Shown here in pieces: positions 26,144 through 34,632 of a DNA stretch of 64,000 nt (position 1 is the stretch's first letter; every line of letters begins with the position of its first letter). The notes beneath the pieces were generated by a model that was not told the DNA's origin, ran no database searches, and worked only from the letters and a program-made list of their open reading frames with translations. Source of the DNA: an uncultured bacterium (GTDB taxonomy: Bacteria; Bacteroidota; Ignavibacteria; UBA10030; BY39); contig CALCJK010000003.1 in NCBI GenBank assembly GCA_937967455.1, positions 186,001 to 250,000 on the forward strand. Reading direction: 5' to 3'. Both the position numbers and the translations under genes were made by a program.

Positions 26144-26536
26144 TTAATTCACTGTTTGAGATTTGCCTTCTGTTTCTGCTTCGTATTTAGATGGGCATTT
26201 TGTTAGAATTTCTGTTGCATGGAAATGACCATCAACATATTTACCTTTGACTACGATACTATTAGCAATTTCAAAGTTGTTTGGTTTTGCTCCTTCATAA
26301 ATTACAGGTAGTTTTTTCCCGGCAGCATCCATCATATAAAAATTAAACTGCCCTTTTTCAATGTCAAAATTAGTTGGATCCTCTTTAACCCAATGACCAT
26401 TAACTTGAATCTTTTTGCCTGTTGAAATTGCATCAGAGAATGTTCCATATTCAATATTGCTCTGGAGAAAAGACAATGAACCAAAAATTAATGCGGTTAT
26501 TATAATTAATCCTGCAATTATATATTTTATTTTCAT
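26144..26536 (-). CDS. ccmE: cytochrome c maturation haem chaperone CcmE, cysteine type
   Basis: Periplasmic haem chaperone of 130 residues anchored by one N-terminal helix (about 5-24), followed by the OB-fold of CcmE: VNGHWV, FNFYMMDAAGKKLPVIYEG, VVKGKYVDGHFHATEILTKCPSKYE. In E. coli haem is bound covalently by the His of an HxxxY motif. Here the same place reads Cys114-Pro-Ser-Lys-Tyr118, the CxxxY variant known from Desulfovibrio and some archaea. The frame is open to 26572, but the upstream codons overlap ccmD; the ATG at 26536 has AAGGAA five bases before it and lies one base past the ccmD stop. Confidence 0.93.
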   Translation of the reverse strand: MKIKYIIAGLIIITALIFGSLSFLQSNIEYGTFSDAISTGKKIQVNGHWVKEDPTNFDIEKGQFNFYMMDAAGKKLPVIYEGAKPNNFEIANSIVVKGKYVDGHFHATEILTKCPSKYEAETEGKSQTVN

Positions 26537-26537
26537 T

Positions 26538-26681
26538 TTATTCCTTTTGTTTATTGTTAATTTTTTTTTCAATATTATTTATTTTTTTATCAAGATTTAA
26601 AAGATAGAAAAAAATCCCTAACCAGCAGATTATAGAAATTATCAAAACGATATATAAAGAATTATTTTGTAAGAATTCCAT
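26538..26681 (-). CDS. ccmD: CcmD-like small membrane protein
   Basis: Too short for routine gene calling. The ATG at 26681 overlaps the ccmC stop as TGATG and the frame runs 47 codons to a TAA at 26540-26538, directly before the ccmE start. The protein has one membrane helix (residues about 8-28, IVLIISIICWLGIFFYLLNL) followed by a charged helical tail rich in Lys and Asn. Size, topology and place between ccmC and ccmE are those of CcmD, which in E. coli helps release haem-loaded CcmE from the CcmABC complex. Sequence is poorly conserved in this family, so the call rests mainly on position and topology. Confidence 0.85.
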   Translation of the reverse strand: MEFLQNNSLYIVLIISIICWLGIFFYLLNLDKKINNIEKKINNKQKE

Positions 26682-27370
26682 CATTCGTGCTCTTTCATTT
26701 TATGATGAAGTATTAAATTTAAAACTCTTATTTTTAATATAAATATCCAGAGATATACTCCAGTAAATGCGAGCAAGGATATTAAAAATATTGTTAACAT
26801 TGTTGGATTCATATGAATCTTTGCTTGTGGATTTACAATTGGATCTGGGTGTAAACTTGAAACTATTCTTGGCATTATAAAAATAAAAAATGGAACAGTT
26901 AAACCAGCAATTATTGAATATACAGCAGATAATGTGGCTTTTTTTTCTTCATTTTCGATTGAAGAACGTAATGTAAAATAAGCACCATAAATTAACAACA
27001 AAATAAAAATAGATGTTTGTCTTGGATCCCAGTTCCAATATGTTCCCCAACTAAATTTTGCCCATATAGCACCAGTTAATGTTGCAAGTATACAAAATAA
27101 AAATCCGAGACTTGCAGCGGTGGATGATTTTATGTCGTTAACAAATTCTTTGGTTCGAAGGTATTTAATTCCAAAGTATAATGAAGATATAAAAGCAATT
27201 ACACTAACCCAGGCTGTGGGCACATGGAAAAATATTATTCTTGCTTTATCACCCAAGCCCGGAACAATAGGCATTTCATACCAAAATTTTGGTATTTCAA
27301 CCATTGGCAAGCTTAATCCAGCAATAATTATAATGGTTAAACCTATTCCTAACATTATTTTATAGATCAT
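26681..27370 (-). CDS. ccmC: haem exporter/attachment protein CcmC
   Basis: Inner membrane protein of 229 residues with six helices that presents haem to CcmE. The tryptophan-rich haem-handling loop reads WGTYWNWDPRQTS from residue 108, and the two haem-ligand histidines are His49 in FFHVPTAW and His174 in SSLHP. The length agrees with CcmC rather than the much longer CcmF. It ends in TGATG shared with ccmD. No ccmF, ccmG or ccmH follows; these must lie elsewhere. Confidence 0.95.
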   Translation of the reverse strand: MIYKIMLGIGLTIIIIAGLSLPMVEIPKFWYEMPIVPGLGDKARIIFFHVPTAWVSVIAFISSLYFGIKYLRTKEFVNDIKSSTAASLGFLFCILATLTGAIWAKFSWGTYWNWDPRQTSIFILLLIYGAYFTLRSSIENEEKKATLSAVYSIIAGLTVPFFIFIMPRIVSSLHPDPIVNPQAKIHMNPTMLTIFLISLLAFTGVYLWIFILKIRVLNLILHHKMKEHE

Positions 27371-27429
27371 ATATGTTTGATATCTTATTGAAAAAAATAC
27401 AAAAAAGTTTTATTAATGGCAAACTTATA

Positions 27430-28104
27430 TTAATCTTTCCATATGTAATCAAATAGCAAATAAGAGCTAGTGGTTATTACTATAAAATATGCAATCATAA
27501 CTTGGAAATCAGGTATAGCCTTTTGAAAATATTCGCCTTCTAAAGCTAATTTGGTTGTTTTTATAACTTCCAATAATAACGGCAAAAGTATGGGAAAGGA
27601 TAGAACTGGATATAATGTACCTTTTGTATTCGACTTAGCAATTATAGCAGCTATTATTGTAGATGTACTGGCTAATCCAATTGTTCCTAAAATCAATGTT
27701 ATAATAAAAATATCAGGGCTTTTAATACTAAAGTTTGGCATTAATAATATATATAATACTGTTGAGAAGCAGTTAATAACTACCAGCAGTACTAAGTTAA
27801 ATAATAATTTTCCAAAGTAAACTGTGATTGGAGTTGTGATTATGTGTAAAGTCATTACTGTATTTTTCTCTTCTTCGCTGATGAATGTTCTTGCCATACC
27901 AGACATCGCAGAGAAAAATATTATTATCCATAAAATACCTGCTAAAATTTCATAAGGAGGAGTTTCATATGCGATAGCAAACAAAATTATTGAAATTGTA
28001 GTTATAACAAACATCACTAGCGCATTCAATGCGTATCTGGTTCTTATTTCTGATTTGAAATCCTTTTGAAATAATGCAATTATTGGAATTAAATATTTAA
28101 TCAT
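27430..28104 (-). CDS. ccmB: haem exporter permease CcmB
   Basis: Inner membrane permease of 224 residues with six hydrophobic helices, the partner of the CcmA ATPase in the system I cytochrome c maturation complex. It begins with a soluble stretch (LIPIIALFQKDFKSEIRTRYALNALVMFV) and has the family stretches GILWIIIFFSAMSGMARTFISEE and LGTIGLASTSTIIAAI. It lies five bases after ccmA; a 59-base gap separates it from ccmC. Confidence 0.93.
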   Translation of the reverse strand: MIKYLIPIIALFQKDFKSEIRTRYALNALVMFVITTISIILFAIAYETPPYEILAGILWIIIFFSAMSGMARTFISEEEKNTVMTLHIITTPITVYFGKLLFNLVLLVVINCFSTVLYILLMPNFSIKSPDIFIITLILGTIGLASTSTIIAAIIAKSNTKGTLYPVLSFPILLPLLLEVIKTTKLALEGEYFQKAIPDFQVMIAYFIVITTSSYLLFDYIWKD

Positions 28105-28109
28105 ATAAT

Positions 28110-28742
28110 TTATTTAGAGTTAGATATTTTATCTAAATCAATGATACTATCGCATATTTGAATATCTTCTAAATCATTTGTTGCAATGATTACACTTCCA
28201 TTTAATTTATGTTCATTAATAATTTCGTAAATAATACTAATTCCCTCACTATCTAAATTTGATCGAGGTTCATCCAGTATCAATAAACTAGGATTATGAT
28301 ATAAAGCTGCAACATATTTTAACCTTTGCTTCATACCGGATGAAAATTCTCTAACATAATCATCTTTTCTATCAATTAAACCAACTCTCTCTAAAAGTTG
28401 TTGTATTTTTTTTTCATCAACATAAATATTTCTAATCTTAGATATTAGTGCAATGTTTTCAAATGCTGAGAATTCATCATATAATTGAAGATAAGGAGAT
28501 ACAAATCCGTAGTATTTATTTATCTCGGAGTAATCAAGCACCTTATCACTTAAAATATATCTTAGTTCTCCACTACTTGCTGTAATAATTCCTGCAATAA
28601 TTTTAACCAAGGTTGATTTTCCACTACCGTTTTTTCCAGTTATTCCAAGTATATTTTTCGAATTTAATGAGAAGTTAATGTTCGAAAATATTTTTCGACT
28701 TCCAAAGCTCTTTTTAATATTTATCGCTTCAATTTTTAACAT
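28110..28742 (-). CDS. ccmA: haem exporter ATP-binding protein CcmA
   Basis: ABC ATPase of 210 residues. Walker A is GKNGSGKS (36-43), the signature is EFSSGMKQRLKYVAAL, and Walker B is LLILDEPRSNLD. ATP use by CcmAB drives release of haem-bound CcmE in system I. The position directly before ccmB, ccmC, ccmD and ccmE makes the identity firm; on sequence alone it could be any short ABC ATPase. Starts two bases after the end of the metalloprotease gene. Confidence 0.93.
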   Translation of the reverse strand: MLKIEAINIKKSFGSRKIFSNINFSLNSKNILGITGKNGSGKSTLVKIIAGIITASSGELRYILSDKVLDYSEINKYYGFVSPYLQLYDEFSAFENIALISKIRNIYVDEKKIQQLLERVGLIDRKDDYVREFSSGMKQRLKYVAALYHNPSLLILDEPRSNLDSEGISIIYEIINEHKLNGSVIIATNDLEDIQICDSIIDLDKISNSK

Positions 28743-28744
28743 TG

Positions 28745-30499
28745 TTACTTCTTTAAAATTGCAAGCTTCCCTTTAAACTCTTTTTTATCTGAGTTTAGAA
28801 TAAATATATAGATTCCACTATTTACATAGTTACCACTTTCATTTTTTGCATCCCATTCAATGTATTTAGTATGTGGTAACAGTTTATAATGCTTCTTGTA
28901 AGTTATATTCATTTCCGAGTCATAAATAAGTAGTTCTACTTCAGTGATCGATTCAGGAATAGCGAATTTTATGGTGCCACCATCACCAATAATAAAAGGA
29001 TTTGGATAAGCATAAGTAAAATTTGAATATATCACATCTATACTACCAAAATTCCAATTTTCAATATCATTAACTGTTAATGTTGCATATAAATTAGGTA
29101 ATACCTGTTTGGAATTCATATCACTTGTTGTGGACAATTTGAGTGAAAATTTAAAATTGTTGATATTTCCTAGTAAAGTTGTCTCATAATTGAGATTATT
29201 GATAATAATTGTTGACGTGGCATCGTTATATTTTATTGCTTGATATATAGTTGAAAAATTCTGCAAGCTATCACTAATTATTCTACCAGAATTTAAAACT
29301 TCAAGCTGACTTTTGGATTTAATCAATGGATAATATTTTGCCTCTTTGTAAGTTCCATATTCTTTAGCTCTATCACCAGTATAATAATTCCATTCAGAAA
29401 ATTCTACAAATGCTAATCTTAAAGAGGAATTTTCCTGTATTAAAGCTTGATTTAGAGCATAAATACTTGCCACTCGATAAGGTATTTGATTTTTGAATAT
29501 ATCCCAAGTATTCTTCATTACATTTGGTGAATATCGTTCCTGTAAAAATTTTCCAAATATGGCTCTGCTATATTCTATAAGTCCATCAGTATATATTAAG
29601 GAAATTTCAGGTGTCGCAAAGTGCCCTCTTGGTGTATTCTGTGATGTTTTTATATATTGATAATAATCGTTTACATCATCGAATATAAAGTCTTCTATCC
29701 AAGTGCTAGTTATTTCGTAAAAATATCTATCATAATCCCTATATCCATAACTACCAAGTTGTATTGCATGATGAAATTCATGTGCTGCTGTAACTTTTAA
29801 ACCAGCTATTCCTCTGCTAGATGGATAAACAGATATAAAATCATTATCTACCTCAATGTATGTGTAATATCTGGGGGGAGTTTGTCCGGAATTTATTGGA
29901 TATAGCGACGGTACAGTTTGGCCATACAATCCGCTCCCCAGTTCTGTAATGTATATGTTATATTTATTATAACCCGGTTCAAACGGTGGAGGAATATAGT
30001 GATATTCATCAACAATCTTATCCCATACATAGTTAAAGTAATATAATACTGAATCTATATAACTTTCGATTACAAGCATTGAATCTTGGTGTGTTTTTAC
30101 AAAGCTTGTATCACTCAGCATTCTTTTGAATTGAGGCGTTAGCAATGAAGGTGTATTATAACCAAGAGTATCGTAATAAACTGTAAAATTTTTGGAATTG
30201 CGAAACTTTTGCCTTATTGGTGGTTCAAGTAATTTTGATAAATAGCTGATTTCAGTTTTATTCATATACTGAGATTGTGTTATGATATCAAATACCAAAC
30301 CAAGAGCACACTTAGGATGATTATCTAAATGAAAATGGCTCAATTGTCCGTTTTGTCTCCATAATTTAATGTTCTCAAAATATTCAGTTGCATTGAACTG
30401 ATGTGTTACATTTTGAGCTTCTAATATGAGATTATTAAAAAATAATATGCTAAATATTGAAAATAGAAAAGTTATTTTGCTTGATTTACTATTGGCCAT
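28745..30499 (-). CDS. secreted putative metalloprotease (MXAN_6640-like) with sorting domain
   Basis: Protein of 584 residues. Signal peptide at 1-28. The zinc protease motif is HEFHH at 240-244 inside GLKVTAAHEFHHAIQLG, with the probable downstream ligand region YFYEITSTWIEDFIFDD. This matches the MXAN_6640 family of putative secreted metalloproteases. The last 90 residues (about 495-584) form a FlgD/type IX-like sorting domain with YPNPF, WDAKNESGNYVNSGIYIF and a basic end. It overlaps the FG-GAP gene upstream by 11 bases, so the two may be made together and both go to the cell surface. Substrates are unknown. Confidence 0.8.
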   Translation of the reverse strand: MANSKSSKITFLFSIFSILFFNNLILEAQNVTHQFNATEYFENIKLWRQNGQLSHFHLDNHPKCALGLVFDIITQSQYMNKTEISYLSKLLEPPIRQKFRNSKNFTVYYDTLGYNTPSLLTPQFKRMLSDTSFVKTHQDSMLVIESYIDSVLYYFNYVWDKIVDEYHYIPPPFEPGYNKYNIYITELGSGLYGQTVPSLYPINSGQTPPRYYTYIEVDNDFISVYPSSRGIAGLKVTAAHEFHHAIQLGSYGYRDYDRYFYEITSTWIEDFIFDDVNDYYQYIKTSQNTPRGHFATPEISLIYTDGLIEYSRAIFGKFLQERYSPNVMKNTWDIFKNQIPYRVASIYALNQALIQENSSLRLAFVEFSEWNYYTGDRAKEYGTYKEAKYYPLIKSKSQLEVLNSGRIISDSLQNFSTIYQAIKYNDATSTIIINNLNYETTLLGNINNFKFSLKLSTTSDMNSKQVLPNLYATLTVNDIENWNFGSIDVIYSNFTYAYPNPFIIGDGGTIKFAIPESITEVELLIYDSEMNITYKKHYKLLPHTKYIEWDAKNESGNYVNSGIYIFILNSDKKEFKGKLAILKK

Positions 30500-32699
30500 A
30501 CACTATTTTTAAAAATCCATCCTTATATACAAGTGCTAAATCGATATGAGAATCATTATTTAAATCTTTTGCTAAAAAACTTGAAATTTCATAAATACCC
30601 ATGATTGTTTCAGGGTTTGAAAAGTGTCCATTGCCTTTATTAAAAAAGACTTGAAGAGTTTGGGTGTATGAATTCCCGATTATAAGATCTATCATATTAT
30701 TCCGATCAAAATCACAAAATTGAAGATTATTTAAAGAATTCAGTTTTACATTTTCAATTATTTGATGTGGCTTATTAAATAAACTGTCAGCAGTATTGTA
30801 TAATGATAAAATTAGTTTCATTTGACCTGGAGAATAAAATAATAGATCTATATAATCATCATTATTAATATCCTCTTTTATAATAAAATATTTTGTAATA
30901 CTTGTGTCTTGGATTTCGAAATGTTTTTTGTTGTTCAGGATATTATAATTTGAATCTAATGTAGAACTCATCAGAATAATATTGTTTCTATAATTTTTCT
31001 TTAAATACAAATAATCAGGATGTTCATCATAGTTTAAATCCAGCATTGTAACTCCCAATAAATTTTCTCCTAAGCTAGTTATTAATTTCTCTATAAATTT
31101 GTATTTTCCCAATTGTTGATAGTAATATAGATTAACATATTTTGAATCATTTTCACTAGATAATAAAAAAAATTCTATTTCACCATTACTTTTATCTTTT
31201 ACGTATAATATTTCTGGATTAGGTATACCAGCTACAGGATAAAAATTTGATTGAAAATAAGTACTGTCTATATATCCCAGATTTACAGATGGGATACCAG
31301 TATGTGTTGTGATTGAATAATATCTGCCGTTATCAATTTGACCTAAATATATGTTCTCAATATTTTTTGGAAATTCTTTAAGGTTGACCATTCCTGAAAA
31401 TTGACCATTATTGTTAATATATAGACCACAAGAATAATTACTACTTGATGAAAGGAGTATATCTGGGTTCTTATCATTATTCAAATCAACTAAAAATATG
31501 TTTTCTGGAAATGGCATTGTTAGATATTTTGTTTCTATTAATTTGGGATTATTTGAATATTGATTATTTTGTAGAAGATACAATTTTTTGTTTTTCTCGC
31601 TTGAAACAACAATATCGAAAATATCTGAGTTAATTGTTCGAAATATCAGTTCAAAATCAGAAGCATCTGTTCCAATACTATAAACCACATCTTCATTGTA
31701 TTTGAAGAAATTATTTTTAACCATAATTGAAAACAAATTATATGGTTTATTAAATAAGATCAAAGTGTTGTATGACAAATTATTTTTGCCATTAATAAAG
31801 AATTTATCGATAGTATTATTCGAATATATTTTATCTTTAAAAAAGTAGTTGCCAAGATTATCTCCTAAAAATGTAACAATAGTTTGTTTGTCTTCTAACA
31901 AAACAGCTAAATCTACGAAGTCATCATCATTTATGTAGAGAGTTTGTAAGGAAATGGGTTCAATGTTAAACGAAATAACAGATGGTGATAGATATTTCAT
32001 TGGAGAATATGAAATAAAGAATAGAATTTTATTATCGATCCAATTAATTGCAAATATATCTGGTATATCATCTTCAGAACAATTGCATATTGTAATATAA
32101 CTGAAAAAATAGTCTTGTAAAATATTTTGTGGATATCGAAATGTTCCATCTCCTTTTCCTTGAAATACAGTCAGTCCTAAATTTTTTTTACCGAAAAGGA
32201 TTATATCCTTTTTATTATCACCATTTATATCTGCAATAATAAAATTTGAGAATGAGTCTTCTAGTTTAAATTTCCATCTATTAATTAAAGTGTCTTGTTT
32301 AGCACCAAGATATACCCTTAGCTGTTTTGTTCCGGGGTCCAAATATATTATATCAGACATTCCATCTGAATTTATATCATCCACTGAGGCTATAAACTTT
32401 TTGTTATCTGTTTCATAATATTTTATGTTCCAATTATTAAAATCTCCGGAGTTATAAATGATAGAAATTATTCCATTGTTGTATGAGCATATGTCCTGAA
32501 ATCCATCACCATTAAAATCTCCTACAAGCAAATTCTTGTTACCTCTATAAAGTGGTATCTCTGATATTGTAGAAAAATACGGGGTAATCTTTTGAGCTTG
32601 AGCAAAAGATAATTCTAGGATATGTAAAAATAATAATGTAGCGAATAACCGTAAAGAGTTATTTAAAGCTTTAAAAAATGTATTTAATTTTTCAATCAT
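30489..32699 (-). CDS. secreted FG-GAP/VCBS repeat protein
   Basis: Protein of 736 residues with an N-terminal signal (cleavage likely after about residue 35, in SFAQAQ). Repeats of the FG-GAP type fill it, each with a calcium-loop like core: VGDFNGDGFQDI, DINSDGMSDIIYLD, ADINGDNKKDIILFG, VDLNNDKNPDILL, LDLNYDEHPDYLYL, EDINNDDYIDLLFY, CDFDRNNMIDLIIG and KDLNNDSHIDLALVY. Such repeats fold into a beta propeller as in integrins and bind calcium. There is no clear C-terminal sorting domain: the protein ends with the last repeat. Role unknown; surface adhesion or sugar binding is possible. Confidence 0.8.
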   Translation of the reverse strand: MIEKLNTFFKALNNSLRLFATLLFLHILELSFAQAQKITPYFSTISEIPLYRGNKNLLVGDFNGDGFQDICSYNNGIISIIYNSGDFNNWNIKYYETDNKKFIASVDDINSDGMSDIIYLDPGTKQLRVYLGAKQDTLINRWKFKLEDSFSNFIIADINGDNKKDIILFGKKNLGLTVFQGKGDGTFRYPQNILQDYFFSYITICNCSEDDIPDIFAINWIDNKILFFISYSPMKYLSPSVISFNIEPISLQTLYINDDDFVDLAVLLEDKQTIVTFLGDNLGNYFFKDKIYSNNTIDKFFINGKNNLSYNTLILFNKPYNLFSIMVKNNFFKYNEDVVYSIGTDASDFELIFRTINSDIFDIVVSSEKNKKLYLLQNNQYSNNPKLIETKYLTMPFPENIFLVDLNNDKNPDILLSSSSNYSCGLYINNNGQFSGMVNLKEFPKNIENIYLGQIDNGRYYSITTHTGIPSVNLGYIDSTYFQSNFYPVAGIPNPEILYVKDKSNGEIEFFLLSSENDSKYVNLYYYQQLGKYKFIEKLITSLGENLLGVTMLDLNYDEHPDYLYLKKNYRNNIILMSSTLDSNYNILNNKKHFEIQDTSITKYFIIKEDINNDDYIDLLFYSPGQMKLILSLYNTADSLFNKPHQIIENVKLNSLNNLQFCDFDRNNMIDLIIGNSYTQTLQVFFNKGNGHFSNPETIMGIYEISSFLAKDLNNDSHIDLALVYKDGFLKIVYGQ

Positions 32700-32713
32700 T
32701 AAATATAAAAATA

Positions 32714-33193
32714 TTAATTGGAATGTTGATCAAGTTTTAATCTTCTTTTCCTGCGGATTAGCGCCTCTTTATATCTCCTCTTTTCATCCTTTGTCTGAGG
32801 TATTATCGGACAAACTTTAACCCTGTTATGATTTTCGTCAAGAGCAACAAATGTAAAATAGGCTTTATTTGCTATTTTTGCTTCACCGGTTAACTGATTT
32901 TCTGCTATGACTTTAACACCAACCTCAAGTGATGTATTAAATGTTCTGTTGACAGATGCTTTTAATCTTACAATTTCTCCGAGTTTAATTGGATGATGAA
33001 ATGAAAGCTGGTCAACAGCTGCAGTAACGCATATTCTGTTTGTGTGTCTCTGTGCTGCGACTGCGGCAGCAATGTCCATCCAGTGCATTAATCTTCCTCC
33101 TAATAAATTCCCTAATTGATTTGTATCATTTGGTAATACAAGCTCCGTCATTTCTATTTGTGAATCTTTAACGTATTTACATCCTTTTTTCAT
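32714..33193 (-). CDS. acyl-CoA thioesterase, hotdog fold
   Basis: A 159-residue cytosolic thioesterase of the BACH/YkhA type. Typical parts are MTELVLPNDTNQLGNLLGGRLMHWMDIAAAVAAQRH, where Asn and Asp are catalytic, then VDQLSFHHPIKLGEIVRL and GEAKIANKAYFTFVALD. The basic tail RRYKEALIRRKRRL is usual in this group. It overlaps bamD by 17 bases. The acyl chain it prefers is not evident. Confidence 0.9.
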   Translation of the reverse strand: MKKGCKYVKDSQIEMTELVLPNDTNQLGNLLGGRLMHWMDIAAAVAAQRHTNRICVTAAVDQLSFHHPIKLGEIVRLKASVNRTFNTSLEVGVKVIAENQLTGEAKIANKAYFTFVALDENHNRVKVCPIIPQTKDEKRRYKEALIRRKRRLKLDQHSN

Positions 33194-33944
33194 AATTTGA
33201 ACCTACTAATAATTCTACCTTATATTTATGTTTTGATTGAGGATATTTTTTTAAAAAGATTTCAGCTTCCAATTTTGCCTCATCGTATTTTTTTCTCTTA
33301 ATTAATACTTCAATTTTTCCAACATATGCAAGTTCAGAATATTTTGTATCATGGTATAAGTCAATAACCTTGTCGTAGTAAAATGTTGCTGCTTTATAAT
33401 ATTCCATATTTGTATACAGTATTGCAGTATCGAAGTCTTTTTTAGCTAATTTCTCTCTCAATTCGCTAATTTTATTTTCAGCATCAACAACAAGTGAATC
33501 GTCAGGAAAATATTCAATGAAAGTTTGAAATTCATCGATAGCTTTAAAAGAATAAGTCTGGTCAAGATATGATTTTGGCGATAACATATAGTAACACATT
33601 GCAATTTTGTATTGCGCTTTAGGTACAAGTGGACTAGCTGGCATATTTCTCTTAAGTGTTTCAAATTCATAGGAGGCTAAAAGATATTCTTCTCTTTTAA
33701 ATCTGCATTCACCCAAAAAGAATTGTGCATCATCCGACACCGCACTACCGGGATATTGCATAGTAATGATACTGAATTCATTTATTGCTTCCAGATAATT
33801 ACCTTTTTCATATTCTTTAATACCTAATTCAAATCTTTCTTCTGCACTCAATATCTTTTCAACATCAGATGATTTGCATGAATAAAATATTACTGTGAGT
33901 GAAAAAATCATTATAAATTTCGGTATTAAGCTTTTAATTTGCAT
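33177..33944 (-). CDS. bamD: outer membrane assembly lipoprotein BamD
   Basis: Lipoprotein of 255 residues: signal peptide with Cys23 (FYSCKSS), then five TPR-like repeats. The first repeat AEERFELGIKEYEKGNYLEAINEFSIITMQYPGS and the DDAQFFLGECRFKREEYLLASYEFETL that follows are characteristic of BamD, the partner of BamA in folding outer membrane barrels. The C-terminal EIFLKKYPQSKHKY is another TPR. The length is close to E. coli BamD. Other TPR lipoproteins cannot be fully excluded, but spacing of repeats fits. Confidence 0.88.
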   Translation of the reverse strand: MQIKSLIPKFIMIFSLTVIFYSCKSSDVEKILSAEERFELGIKEYEKGNYLEAINEFSIITMQYPGSAVSDDAQFFLGECRFKREEYLLASYEFETLKRNMPASPLVPKAQYKIAMCYYMLSPKSYLDQTYSFKAIDEFQTFIEYFPDDSLVVDAENKISELREKLAKKDFDTAILYTNMEYYKAATFYYDKVIDLYHDTKYSELAYVGKIEVLIKRKKYDEAKLEAEIFLKKYPQSKHKYKVELLVGSNYEKRM

Positions 33945-33947
33945 AAA

Positions 33948-34565
33948 CTACTTTCTAATTGTAAAAAATAAGTATACAATTATCGATAAAGTCGAAATTG
34001 TAATAATTGGTATGGTATATTTATCAATAAATGAATCTTCTGGAATTTTTGCCATCGTGAAGGTTAACATTTTGTTTTCTATATTTGGAATGGCGTTATA
34101 ATTAATGGTATCATTATAACTTACATTAATAGGCTTATAACTTATAATATTATTTTGATTGATGAATTTAAAAAAATATTCAATGGAAACATTTCTAATA
34201 ATTATTTTTTCTCCTAAAAACTTTCTCCTATATGGTTTTGTATATGAGATTTCTAATTTATTTACAATATATTCAAAATGAATATCATCTAAGTGTTCTG
34301 TAAATTTTAAATTATGTTTCTTTTCATCTTTAAGATAATGAATTATGAAATCGTAAAGGAATTGTTTTTCATTATCATAAATATATTTTATTGAAATTGT
34401 ATCGTTTGATTTTAATTTAATATCTTTGAAAAATGATTCTAATGCTATTAAAGTTAATTCTTTTAATATTAATTCATTCGATTTGGTCGATTCTTGAGAA
34501 AACAAAAACGAATAAAAATAAATAAAGAATATAATATATAAGGTTGTTTTATTAATTCTTAACAC
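33948..34565 (-). CDS. hypothetical protein, signal peptide and C-terminal membrane helix
   Basis: Not recognised. A 205-residue protein with a hydrophobic N-terminal signal (about 8-23, cleavage near FSQES), a charged domain with helix then strands (about 25-180), and one C-terminal membrane helix (about 184-201) ending in TIRK, so most of it should lie in the periplasm. It starts with GTG at 34565 without a clear ribosome site; the start is therefore uncertain. It stands three bases before bamD, so a role in envelope biogenesis is possible, but nothing in the sequence proves it. Confidence 0.6.
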   Translation of the reverse strand: MLRINKTTLYIIFFIYFYSFLFSQESTKSNELILKELTLIALESFFKDIKLKSNDTISIKYIYDNEKQFLYDFIIHYLKDEKKHNLKFTEHLDDIHFEYIVNKLEISYTKPYRRKFLGEKIIIRNVSIEYFFKFINQNNIISYKPINVSYNDTINYNAIPNIENKMLTFTMAKIPEDSFIDKYTIPIITISTLSIIVYLFFTIRK

Positions 34566-34632
34566 TTATCAAAAATTTTTGATTTATAGTATGAATTTAC
34601 GAAATTTTTATCCTATATACAAAACTTGTAGA

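Noticed and set aside
25745..26206. 153-codon open frame on the plus strand across yqeY and ccmE
   Set aside because: Phe- and Ser-rich antisense frame over two well supported genes; a shadow.
26537..26572. Longer N terminus of CcmE starting at 26572
   Set aside because: These bases belong to the ccmD frame; ATG 26536 has AAGGAA at the right distance.
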